From NCBI GenBank assembly GCA_020636215.1, contig JACJYG010000005.1:372001-436000 (forward strand): DNA of 64,000 nt. The letters are read 5' to 3'. Shown piece by piece: positions 1 through 7,186 of this stretch. The notes under the pieces are model-generated. The model had not been told where the DNA came from. It worked only from the letters and a program-made list of their open reading frames with translations, and did not search any database. Both the position numbers and the translations under genes were made by a program. The stretch is from Lewinellaceae bacterium (GTDB lineage Bacteria; Bacteroidota; Bacteroidia; Chitinophagales; Saprospiraceae). The stretch's first letter is position 1. Every line of letters begins with the position of its first letter.

Positions 1-73
1 CGATGGGCTGAGTATTACCATCATCGATTATGCTAATGGTGGGCAGACGCAGATCACAATTCCTTATTTCTAA
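1..73 (+). CDS. csgF: C-terminal end of CsgF-like curli assembly protein (partial)
   Basis: Only the last 23 codons are present, in the frame that begins at base 2 and ends with TAA at 71-73. They encode a strand-rich tail (ITIIDYANGGQTQITIPYF). The pattern resembles the C-terminus of E. coli CsgF, where a variable Asp-containing strand is followed by GQT and then an Ile/Val-rich strand. CsgF is the small secreted factor that binds CsgG at the outer membrane and couples curli subunit secretion to nucleation. The CsgG gene directly downstream supports the call. The fragment is too short to be certain. Confidence 0.55.
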   Translation, partial: DGLSITIIDYANGGQTQITIPYF

Positions 74-127
74 GAAGATCATTGTACTTCAGCACTTTTG
101 GCTGGAGGCATGCTAGAACTCCTGAGA

Positions 128-254
128 TAGAGTTTGGATGGCTTGGCTGCCCATGCCCAAGGGTGGGGCATGCCCTGGCTTGTCACTGGCTTTGATGCTG
201 TGGGTAGCTGAGCTTTTTCCAACTCTTTTCGGAGCGAAAATTATCCAAACTCTA
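128..254. repeat. 12-bp inverted repeat enclosing the csgF-csgG spacer
   Basis: TAGAGTTTGGAT at 128-139 and its exact reverse complement at 243-254 flank about 103 bp. The interior also carries smaller GGGCATGC/GCATGCCC symmetry near 150-175. The right arm ends 5 bp before the csgG start codon, so a hairpin would involve its translation start region. It may be a decayed miniature mobile element or a regulatory hairpin. No coding frame in the spacer looks real. Confidence 0.35.
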
Positions 255-259
255 GGGAA

Positions 260-1636
260 ATGGACAAACAAGCTATTCAAATGGTGGCTGGCCTGGGGCT
301 CGCTTTCCTGCTCAGCGGGTGCGCAGCCTATATGAACCAGCCTTTGCAGTCTTCTCCGGCGCGGCTGGGAGAAGAAACGACCTTGACCTCGCAGTTGCGG
401 CAATTACCGCCGCCAAAGGAGAAAGTAGTGGCGGCTGTATACAAGTTTCGCGACCAGACGGGCCAGTACAAGCCGGCTGAAGTGGGCGCCAACTGGTCGA
501 CGGCCGTTACCCAGGGAGCGACCAGCATTCTGATCAAAGCGATGGATGATTCCGGTTGGTTCGTTCCGATCGAACGGGAAAATGTAGGCAACCTGCTCAA
601 TGAGCGCAAGATTATTCGTTCCAGCCGGCAGCAATATGAACAAGGCCGGGAAGGGCCCCTCATACCGCCGCTGCTTTTTGCCGGCATCATTCTGGAAGGG
701 GGCATCATTTCCTATGACGCTAATATCGTTACCGGTGGCGCCGGCTTGCGATACTTCGGGGCCGGCGCTTCCGGACAATACCGGCAGGACCGCGTAACGG
801 TTTACCTTAGAGCAATCTCCACCTCCAATGGCAAAGTCCTGAAAACGGTCTATACCTCTAAAACCATCTTGTCTCAGGCCGTAGATGCAGGATTGTTCCG
901 CTTCGTTAAATTCCAGCGGCTGCTGGAAGTAGAAACGGGTTTTACCTACAATGAGCCCTCGGAAATGGCGGTGACGGAAGCCATCGAAAAGGCGGTACAG
1001 ACGCTTGTTCTGGAGGGCATCATCGGTGGGTTGTGGCAACCCGACCCTGAAAAGCAAAGCCTGACCCAGGCGGCAATTAACGCCTATAAGCTGGAAAAAA
1101 CAGAAATGGCTCAAACCAGCCTGCTCAATCGAAGATACCAGGATTATAAACACATTTCCTCTTTCCAGTTTAGTGTGGCCAGCCTGCTGTACGATGGCGA
1201 TTACCCGCAGGGGGAGCTTCGGCCTGGGGCCGATCTGGGTATTGGCCTGTTCCTTTCTCCCCGGCATCAGCTATTGCTGAACTTTGGAGCCAGCCAGCTG
1301 GCTGCCGAGCGCTTTTACCGGGAAGATGTCCTCTACGCCGACCTCAACCTGTCTTTTCGCTTCCTGCCACATGACCGAATGACACCATACCTGTTCGGCG
1401 GCGGTGGCGTGCTCATTGGGCGGGGCAATGCCGCAGCAGGCGGTAATGCGGCCAGGCATTTTTTTAAAATTAACGGCGGTATTGGCTTTGAGTACCACCT
1501 GAATAACTGGCTGGGGATTGACCTGGGGTTTGACCACAATTTTATCTTCAGCGACGAGCTTGATGAAAGGGTGCATGGGAAATACAATGACTATTTCTGG
1601 CGTACCCGCCTGGGTGTGAAATTATTCCTCAACTAA
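260..1636 (+). CDS. csgG: CsgG/HfaB-family curli secretion channel lipoprotein with C-terminal barrel-like domain
   Basis: CsgG is the outer-membrane lipoprotein that forms the nonameric pore for curli (functional amyloid) subunits. The 458-residue protein has a lipobox ending at Cys21 (LLSGC). A CsgG core follows at about residues 50-265, including VVAAVYKFRDQTGQYK, the WFVPIERENVGNLLNERKI block and the long beta-hairpin region. E. coli CsgG has about 277 residues. Here about 160 further residues (about 295-458) alternate glycine and aromatic strands and end in a typical barrel-closing strand (RLGVKLFLN), suggesting an outer-membrane barrel-like extension. The gene follows csgF and precedes a TolB-like lipoprotein by 17 bp, so the three probably form one operon. 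The start at 260 is chosen because it gives an intact lipoprotein signal. Confidence 0.85.
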   Translation: MDKQAIQMVAGLGLAFLLSGCAAYMNQPLQSSPARLGEETTLTSQLRQLPPPKEKVVAAVYKFRDQTGQYKPAEVGANWSTAVTQGATSILIKAMDDSGWFVPIERENVGNLLNERKIIRSSRQQYEQGREGPLIPPLLFAGIILEGGIISYDANIVTGGAGLRYFGAGASGQYRQDRVTVYLRAISTSNGKVLKTVYTSKTILSQAVDAGLFRFVKFQRLLEVETGFTYNEPSEMAVTEAIEKAVQTLVLEGIIGGLWQPDPEKQSLTQAAINAYKLEKTEMAQTSLLNRRYQDYKHISSFQFSVASLLYDGDYPQGELRPGADLGIGLFLSPRHQLLLNFGASQLAAERFYREDVLYADLNLSFRFLPHDRMTPYLFGGGGVLIGRGNAAAGGNAARHFFKINGGIGFEYHLNNWLGIDLGFDHNFIFSDELDERVHGKYNDYFWRTRLGVKLFLN

Positions 1637-1653
1637 CAAAGAATCCCATAACA

Positions 1654-3159
1654 ATGAAAATATTCCATTTATCTAAGCTGGCGTTGATCCTTGGCATATT
1701 CGCCCTGCTGACGGGCTGCCAGGAAGACGCCCTGGAAATAGACTTGTACGGTAGCCTGCAAGGCGTCATACTCGATGAAGAATCTTTTCTGCCCATACCG
1801 GGCGTGATCATTACGACCGTTCCGGCCACCGAGATTGTTTTTTCAGATGAGGAAGGCCGTTTTTTCATCGATTCCATGTTGGTGGAGGGATACACCATTC
1901 GCGCCAAAAAGGAAGGTTACCGGGAAGAGCTGCAAACGGTAACGATTGAAGATGGAAGGGTGAAAAAGCTGACCATGCTGATGTTGTTGGCGCCGGAAGA
2001 AAACACTACCCCTGGTTTGCCATACGGGCCATCCCCTTTTGATGGGGCTCCCAACCAGCCGACCGAAATCACGCTTTCCTGGACTGCGCTTAATAGCGAC
2101 GCGCAGGACACGCTGTTTTATGATGTTTACCTTTATTCTGATGAAAAACCGGGTGGGGAACTGGTGCTCAGCGCAAGCAGAGATACTTTCGTCACCCTGA
2201 ATGATTTAGATTTCGGTACTACCTACTATTGGCAGGCTGTAGTGGATGACCGGATTTTTGACCCGGTCTATGGGCCGGTCTGGCAATTCTCGACCATCGT
2301 TTTTCCCGATTTTCGGTATCATTATGTTCGGGCCGAAGAGAACGGCCAGTGGGGAATCTACACCGGCGACCCTTCCGGAGGAACGATTGCCGAATACCCA
2401 TTGACCAAAGGCTTGGGTAATTGCTGGCGGCCAAGGGTTAGCCCCAACCGGCAGAAAATAGCCTTTATTTCCTTCGATGGCATCGAGTCCCACCTCTATA
2501 CTATGGACCGGGATGGTGGCAACGTCCGGAAAATCACCGGGAATGTACCTGTAAAAGGCTACGATAATGCAGAAATAGACTTCTGCTGGTCCCCGAATAG
2601 CGGGCAATTGCTGTATATGAATTACAATAAACTTTATAAGGTCAATGCGGATGGTTCCGGTTTGTTACAATTTGCCGTGGCCCCTGACAACCGGGTTTTT
2701 GCAGAGGTGGACTGGTCTGATAATGAGAACAAGGTGGTTGCCCGCACCCGAGGCGCCAATCACTACGAAGATGAGTTTTATTTGATCAATAATCTTGGAC
2801 AACTATCGGTACTACTTGCGGATTCGGCTGGCGCGCTGGGCAGCCCAACCTTTTCGGTAAATGGCGATAAGCTATTGTATACTTATGATGTGTCGGAAAG
2901 CCAGAATGCCAGTGGGCGGCTGATCGATGTCGAGATATTTATTCTGGACCTTCAGACCGGCCAACGAACCAATCTTTCGGCCAATAAGCCGCCGGGAACC
3001 AACGACCTGGATCCCAGGTTCTCTCCGACAGGCGGCAGGATTGTTTTTGTCAATGCGCCCAATGACGGAGTGGGCCCGCCCGCCATTTATGAAATGGGCC
3101 TGGATGGCAGTGATCGGCAGTTGTTGTTCGATGATGCTTTTATGATCGACATACAATAG
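1654..3159 (+). CDS. lipoprotein with CarboxypepD-reg-like, FN3-like and TolB/PD40 propeller regions
   Basis: This 501-residue lipoprotein has its lipobox at Cys22 (LLTGC). Residues about 30-110 look like a carboxypeptidase-regulatory-type beta-sandwich (GVILDEESFLPIPGVII, then a DEEGRFFIDS block). A fibronectin-III-like segment with a WQAVVDD strand lies at about 130-225. The rest carries repeated PD40/TolB blades, visible as RVSPNRQKIAFIS, CWSPNSGQLLYM and RFSPTGGRIVFV. Such propellers usually bind protein partners in the periplasm or at the outer membrane. It sits 17 bp after csgG, and its stop is 3 bp from the end of the convergent next gene. I infer an accessory role in the curli locus. 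No enzymatic motif is visible. Confidence 0.75.
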   Translation: MKIFHLSKLALILGIFALLTGCQEDALEIDLYGSLQGVILDEESFLPIPGVIITTVPATEIVFSDEEGRFFIDSMLVEGYTIRAKKEGYREELQTVTIEDGRVKKLTMLMLLAPEENTTPGLPYGPSPFDGAPNQPTEITLSWTALNSDAQDTLFYDVYLYSDEKPGGELVLSASRDTFVTLNDLDFGTTYYWQAVVDDRIFDPVYGPVWQFSTIVFPDFRYHYVRAEENGQWGIYTGDPSGGTIAEYPLTKGLGNCWRPRVSPNRQKIAFISFDGIESHLYTMDRDGGNVRKITGNVPVKGYDNAEIDFCWSPNSGQLLYMNYNKLYKVNADGSGLLQFAVAPDNRVFAEVDWSDNENKVVARTRGANHYEDEFYLINNLGQLSVLLADSAGALGSPTFSVNGDKLLYTYDVSESQNASGRLIDVEIFILDLQTGQRTNLSANKPPGTNDLDPRFSPTGGRIVFVNAPNDGVGPPAIYEMGLDGSDRQLLFDDAFMIDIQ

Positions 3160-3162
3160 CGC

Positions 3163-4254
3163 TTAGCGCTCCAGCGGCAGCACCCAGGCCTGTTGGCGGT
3201 CGAGCCAGAACCGGGCTTCGGCCAAGTGATAGCAGGCGCGTTGGCGATATTCTTGTAAAGTTGTGAAATCATTTTTGGGCGTCCAGTTCTGTTTGTTTTC
3301 GGCAGCGTCAAAAATGGTGGCTAACTGATCCTGGCAGCGTTCCAGCCAGACATCGGCCAGGTCGAGGTGCATGCTGGCGGAAGCGTAGGTGAAATGGCTG
3401 AACGGTTGCTTGTTCAGTTGCTTCAGTGGGGCATCGAGGCGCCGGTAGCTGGTATGGTAGGAGCGGAATTGCATTTGGGCCTGCGTTAGTTGGGCATGGC
3501 AGCTCTGTATGCTTTTTTTTATTTGCTTGACCCCTCCCCTGCGGTAGAGGTTATTCAGGCAAGAGGCCTCCGCTTGTTGAAAGGCTCCGTTTATCACATT
3601 CATCAGGTCCGTCACCTGGGCCAGCCCGAGCCGGATGTCGGGCAGGGTTTGACAAATAAGCCCACTGGAAAGCCGGCCCTGACAAGGATTGTCGGGCAGG
3701 CTCTGGAAGTTAATCCGGCAAAAGGGCGGATAGCGCCGGCAAATATTTGTGGTTTCGTTGGAAGCAATCCGCTCCGGCAGAGACAGGCGGTAGCCGGACT
3801 GGTTGACGAAGCTCACATGCTGCCAGCCCGGTACTTCCACGACGAGCATCAGCGCATCCGGAGGGGCAATGCCGTCCGGGGTGCATGGCGTTTCGAAGCT
3901 GGCGTTTAATTTGGTAAAGCAGGTGGAGTATGCCGTTACGTAGGCCAGCTTTTCCACTTGGGCCCCGTTGCCGGGCAGGTAGCTCATCCAGCCGGGGTTG
4001 CCCCAGTACCAGACGAGGTCTTCCACTTCGCCCACCCAGCGAATGCCGCAGAAGCCATCCGCCGGTTGCGGGCTGTCAAAATCTTCTCTGAAATAGACAA
4101 ACGAACCTTCCGGGCTATCGATATGGATCTCACCGGCCTGGGCGCCGGCGGTGAAAATTCGGAAAGTGACCGTAGCATGGGCCGGAAGGATAAAGCTGCT
4201 TAGCAGCAGTAATAATAGCCCCTGCAGGGGCGTGTTTTTCGTGTAGGTTCCCAT
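3163..4254 (-). CDS. secreted protein of unknown function
   Basis: I do not recognise this 363-residue protein. It begins with a standard signal peptide (about residues 1-28, ending in LPAHA), so it is exported. The first half is strand-rich and aromatic, with several cysteines that could form disulfides. The second half, from about residue 215, is predicted helical with many Gln, Ala and Leu residues and further cysteines (SIQSCHAQLTQAQMQF). There is no sorting tail, lipobox or catalytic motif I can name. It converges on the TolB-like gene with only 3 bp between the stop codons. It stands apart from the CHAT gene upstream by about 120 bp, so it may be its own transcription unit. Confidence 0.7.
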   Translation of the reverse strand: MGTYTKNTPLQGLLLLLLSSFILPAHATVTFRIFTAGAQAGEIHIDSPEGSFVYFREDFDSPQPADGFCGIRWVGEVEDLVWYWGNPGWMSYLPGNGAQVEKLAYVTAYSTCFTKLNASFETPCTPDGIAPPDALMLVVEVPGWQHVSFVNQSGYRLSLPERIASNETTNICRRYPPFCRINFQSLPDNPCQGRLSSGLICQTLPDIRLGLAQVTDLMNVINGAFQQAEASCLNNLYRRGGVKQIKKSIQSCHAQLTQAQMQFRSYHTSYRRLDAPLKQLNKQPFSHFTYASASMHLDLADVWLERCQDQLATIFDAAENKQNWTPKNDFTTLQEYRQRACYHLAEARFWLDRQQAWVLPLER

Positions 4255-4375
4255 AGCGTGTTTGAGTTTGTCAGGGTTGCGTTCTTAACAAATATATGGA
4301 AAACTGGCCGCTGGAAGTAGATGAAGCGGAGGGAAAGTTTGGGCAATGCCCATAACCGGAAAAGTGTCCGAGTGA

Positions 4376-6532
4376 CTAATCAATCACGATACAGCATCCG
4401 CCGCAGATCTTGGCCAGTTTTTTATAATTTTGATCCGATACCTTGCCCTTCGCGCTTTTTAATGTCTCGCAGGCTTTAGTGCTATTATTCAGCTGCAGGT
4501 TCCCAACGATCAAAATTTCATACGCCTGATACGTTTTGTCGTTTAATTCCAGGACTTTTTGGGCTGCTTCGCAGGCTTTGGGCCATAGGCCCAGCCGGGC
4601 CGGCATTTCCATCAGCAGATAGTGTACCCGGAAGTGGCTGGGGTTGATCTGTAGAGCCCTCCTGGCATATTCCTGGGCTTTGGCATAGTACATTTTTGCG
4701 TTTTTTGAGCCAATGACCAATTGGGCGCAGGATTCTATGGATACTTCAATAGCTCTCAGGTGTTTAGGCTCCAATTTCAGGAGTGCATCAGCCGTATTGA
4801 TCGCATTTAACCATTGTTTGTTCTGAAATTGTTGTTCCATTGTTTTGACCAATTTGGCCTGCTGTAATTTCTTTTCCATAACGCCTTTTTCCATTTGCAG
4901 GACGCTTTTCTGTTCCGCACCGAGTTCCATATTCAGCAAGCGGTCGATATCCAGGATGGCACGGGTAAAATCGCCGGCCCGGCGGTGCACCCTCCAGCGG
5001 AATTGAAGTAAGTCTGTGGCAAGGGCCGACTCCGGCATCCGGTTCAAAGTATTGGATGCTTTCTTGAATTCCGCCTTTTCTACATAACACAGCCCGAGAT
5101 TGCGGATGAGGGGTGGAGCAGCATATACCAGCCCCTCATACCGATTGAGCAGAGCAATGGCTTCGTCGGTTTTGTCATTCCTGATGTAGTATTGGGAAGC
5201 GATCCGAAGGCGGGCGGTGTTGGTGGTGTCCCCCCAGTCTTCCTGGGCGATACTTTGTTCCATAGCCTCGGCCGATTTTTGGTCATAACAATGGAAGTAG
5301 CCGTCGATCAGCAAGAAGATAAAGGTGGATTGGGCTTCCAGGGAATCCAGGAAGGTAAAGCCATCGGTATCGTCATACGGCAGGCGGGTATTTTCATCAA
5401 TGGCTACGTTTTTAGTACTGCGTACGTTGAGTTGTACACTGAAGATCTGGCCGGCATGGGTGGAGGCGTACCCCCAAATAACCATGTTGGCCTGGCATTC
5501 CTTCCCCAGTGAATCCAGGGTGGCTTCGTTGACGTAGGGCTGTTTTTTTGCCGAAATAGCCGCTTCGGCGTAAAAAAGGCTCCTGCCTGGATGGCGGGAC
5601 CGGTGCTCTCGGTTTTTGCGGTTCAGGGCATCAGCGATCTCTCTTTCCGATTCCAGGCTGCCTTCAAAGGGTAAAATCACCACTTTGAAATCGGCGCTAT
5701 CGGTAAAGGCCGGGCAGAGGGGAACTTCCGGTAAGGATGCGTCGCTGGGGCCTGTTGGTGGTGGGTTGATCCTGGACAACAGGAACCAACCCAGGAACAG
5801 GAAGATGAAGAAGAGGGGCAGGAGGGCCCAATACTGCCATTTCATAGTTTTGTTGGGCAGCCGCCAATCCAGAACCGTCGGGTCGTCATTGTGGTATAGG
5901 CCCCAGGGCAGGCCTTTAATGTTACTGCGTAAAGCCAGCCCCCCTCTTTCTTGCTCCGCCGCAGGAGAAGGGGCGAGGGAGCGCCAGGAAACACCGTTCT
6001 CCTGAATTTTTGTATTAAGTTGTTTATCCGCCAGAAAGCTACGGGCGGTTTTGAAGGCATTATTTACAGTTTTCCCTTTAGCAAGGGCATCGTAAAACAT
6101 TGTGGCAAATTCAATGGCGGTGTCATCCTTTATGTTGGCCTCTGTTGCGACTATCCCTTTGACTCCATTTCGGAACAATTTGTCTACCTGCCCCTGGTTG
6201 GCGCATCCGTTGAGGAACACGAGCCTCAGGCTCTTTTCCTGCCCGATCAGCGCCGAGAGGTTGCGCGCATCAGAGCGGCCGTCTTCCAGGGACAGAAACT
6301 CGCTATCGGAATGGCCGCCGTAATGGAAAAGCGCGACCCGGCCGTGGGCATTATTAAAGGCATTATAGATATCTTCGATCCCGGCATTTTCTAACAATTC
6401 TACCTTGATTAACCCCTGCTTTTCGGCAGGTTGCAATATTTTTTTTAATTCCTTAGCCTCCTTGGAAAGGTGCCGCAGAGAATTCTCCTTGTCATTCGCG
6501 AAAGCAAAAAGTAATATTGGGGGGCTAGCCAT
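4376..6532 (-). CDS. CHAT-domain (caspase-like) protease with one membrane span and TPR repeats
   Basis: The 718-residue protein opens with a CHAT fold, a caspase-related cysteine protease domain. The catalytic pair is visible as His74 (FHYGGHSD) and Cys110 (VFLNGCANQ). A single transmembrane segment follows at about residues 232-254. After it comes a soluble domain of about 170 residues with strands typical of periplasmic receptor folds. TPR-like helices run from about residue 430 to the end, which carries an unusual CGGCC cluster. I infer a membrane-tethered protease whose C-terminal region senses a partner. It is divergent from a caspase gene about 650 bp away. CHAT proteases in bacteria are known in conflict and programmed-death systems; that role is inferred here. 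Confidence 0.8.
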   Translation of the reverse strand: MASPPILLFAFANDKENSLRHLSKEAKELKKILQPAEKQGLIKVELLENAGIEDIYNAFNNAHGRVALFHYGGHSDSEFLSLEDGRSDARNLSALIGQEKSLRLVFLNGCANQGQVDKLFRNGVKGIVATEANIKDDTAIEFATMFYDALAKGKTVNNAFKTARSFLADKQLNTKIQENGVSWRSLAPSPAAEQERGGLALRSNIKGLPWGLYHNDDPTVLDWRLPNKTMKWQYWALLPLFFIFLFLGWFLLSRINPPPTGPSDASLPEVPLCPAFTDSADFKVVILPFEGSLESEREIADALNRKNREHRSRHPGRSLFYAEAAISAKKQPYVNEATLDSLGKECQANMVIWGYASTHAGQIFSVQLNVRSTKNVAIDENTRLPYDDTDGFTFLDSLEAQSTFIFLLIDGYFHCYDQKSAEAMEQSIAQEDWGDTTNTARLRIASQYYIRNDKTDEAIALLNRYEGLVYAAPPLIRNLGLCYVEKAEFKKASNTLNRMPESALATDLLQFRWRVHRRAGDFTRAILDIDRLLNMELGAEQKSVLQMEKGVMEKKLQQAKLVKTMEQQFQNKQWLNAINTADALLKLEPKHLRAIEVSIESCAQLVIGSKNAKMYYAKAQEYARRALQINPSHFRVHYLLMEMPARLGLWPKACEAAQKVLELNDKTYQAYEILIVGNLQLNNSTKACETLKSAKGKVSDQNYKKLAKICGGCCIVID

Positions 6533-6824
6533 AAAGTTGGGTTTTGGTGAACGGGTTCCTGTTTTTAATGAGTGTTACTCGCCTTATTGTTACTGGGTAA
6601 TTGGTGTTTTTACCTGCCCCAGGCGTTAGAATAAGCCGAGCCTTTAAAAATACTGATTTTTAGGATATTTCTTGTGTCTCCGCCCTTTCCTGCTGCCATG
6701 TATCGCATTAGAAGATAACCATGATTAGGGCTTACCAGGCTTACAAGATATTGGTGGCAATTCAAATCCTGCTAATCCCTCAATCCGGAAAAGCGCCCTT
6801 CAGGCCGCTTGGCCCGTAATAGAT
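6533..6824. other. gene-free spacer upstream of the CHAT gene
   Basis: I see no protein-coding frame here. The part nearest the CHAT start contains a GAGT-GTT-ACTC symmetry at 6570-6580, reminiscent of half-sites found ahead of the caspase genes but in the opposite, tail-to-tail arrangement. No clear TAnnTTTG promoter was found for the CHAT gene. Confidence 0.4.
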
Positions 6825-6852
6825 AAAAAAAGCCGGCGGGACTTCCGCCGGC
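6825..6852 (-). terminator. intrinsic terminator, minus strand
   Basis: GCCGGCGG (6832-6839) pairs perfectly with CCGCCGGC (6845-6852) around a 5-nt loop. On the minus strand the stem is followed directly by seven T residues (6831 to 6825). No known minus-strand gene lies upstream before the divergent caspase, so it implies a short unannotated minus-strand transcript. Confidence 0.7.
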
Positions 6853-6917
6853 GGCATTTGGGGTTACACAGAGCTATAGGTCAGATGGATTCTAGGTGTT
6901 TGTGTTTATTCATTATC
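6825..6917 (-). ncRNA. candidate small RNA or 10-codon mini-ORF transcript
   Basis: A TATCTTTG promoter match (TAnnTTTG) at 6930-6923 on the minus strand would start a transcript near 6917. The intrinsic terminator at 6852-6825 would end it after roughly 90 nt. Inside is a tiny frame (ATG at 6913-6911, stop at 6883-6881) encoding MNKHKHLESI, which may or may not be translated. There is no strong -33 TTTG at the ideal spacing, so the promoter half is weaker than the terminator half. Confidence 0.4.
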
Positions 6918-6922
6918 TGTTA

Positions 6923-6930
6923 CAAAGATA
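6923..6930 (-). promoter_or_regulatory. Bacteroidota -7 promoter element, minus strand
   Basis: On the minus strand this reads TATCTTTG, a full match to the TAnnTTTG -7 element of Bacteroidota housekeeping promoters. It lies about 70 bp before the strong minus-strand terminator. A matching -33 element is not evident. Confidence 0.35.
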
Positions 6931-6977
6931 GGCCCTGGCGGAGGGAGGTTCTATCCTCAGGAATTGGGATTTTGAAC

Positions 6978-6993
6978 TACTTATTTTTGAGTA
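6978..6993. promoter_or_regulatory. 7-2-7 inverted-repeat operator candidate (site 1)
   Basis: TACTTATTTTTGAGTA consists of TACTTAT, a 2-bp spacer, and TTGAGTA (reverse complement TACTCAA). The halves match the NarL heptamer TACYYMT at 7 and 6 of 7 positions in the 7-2-7 layout. It lies about 195 bp before the caspase start at 7187. Confidence 0.45.
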
Positions 6994-7049
6994 GGCTCCG
7001 GGCTTCCGCCGGGAAAAAGCAATAAAAAAACCTTCATTGTGGTAACGTC

Positions 7050-7065
7050 TACTCAGAAATGAGTA
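7050..7065. promoter_or_regulatory. 7-2-7 inverted-repeat operator candidate (site 2)
   Basis: TACTCAGAAATGAGTA is a nearly perfect palindrome with heptamer halves TACTCAG and ATGAGTA (6 and 7 of 7 to TACYYMT). It lies 121 bp before the caspase start. Its first 11 bases recur exactly upstream of the second caspase gene at 16983. Confidence 0.5.
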
Positions 7066-7186
7066 ATAAGTTAATACGCCGGCTTTGTAATATTGCCTGA
7101 AAAGTGGTACAGATAGTTGGGTAGCAACCCTGGCTTTCTGCTTAAAAAAAAATTATATTTATAGTTCATTTATTTCGAGAAACCCC

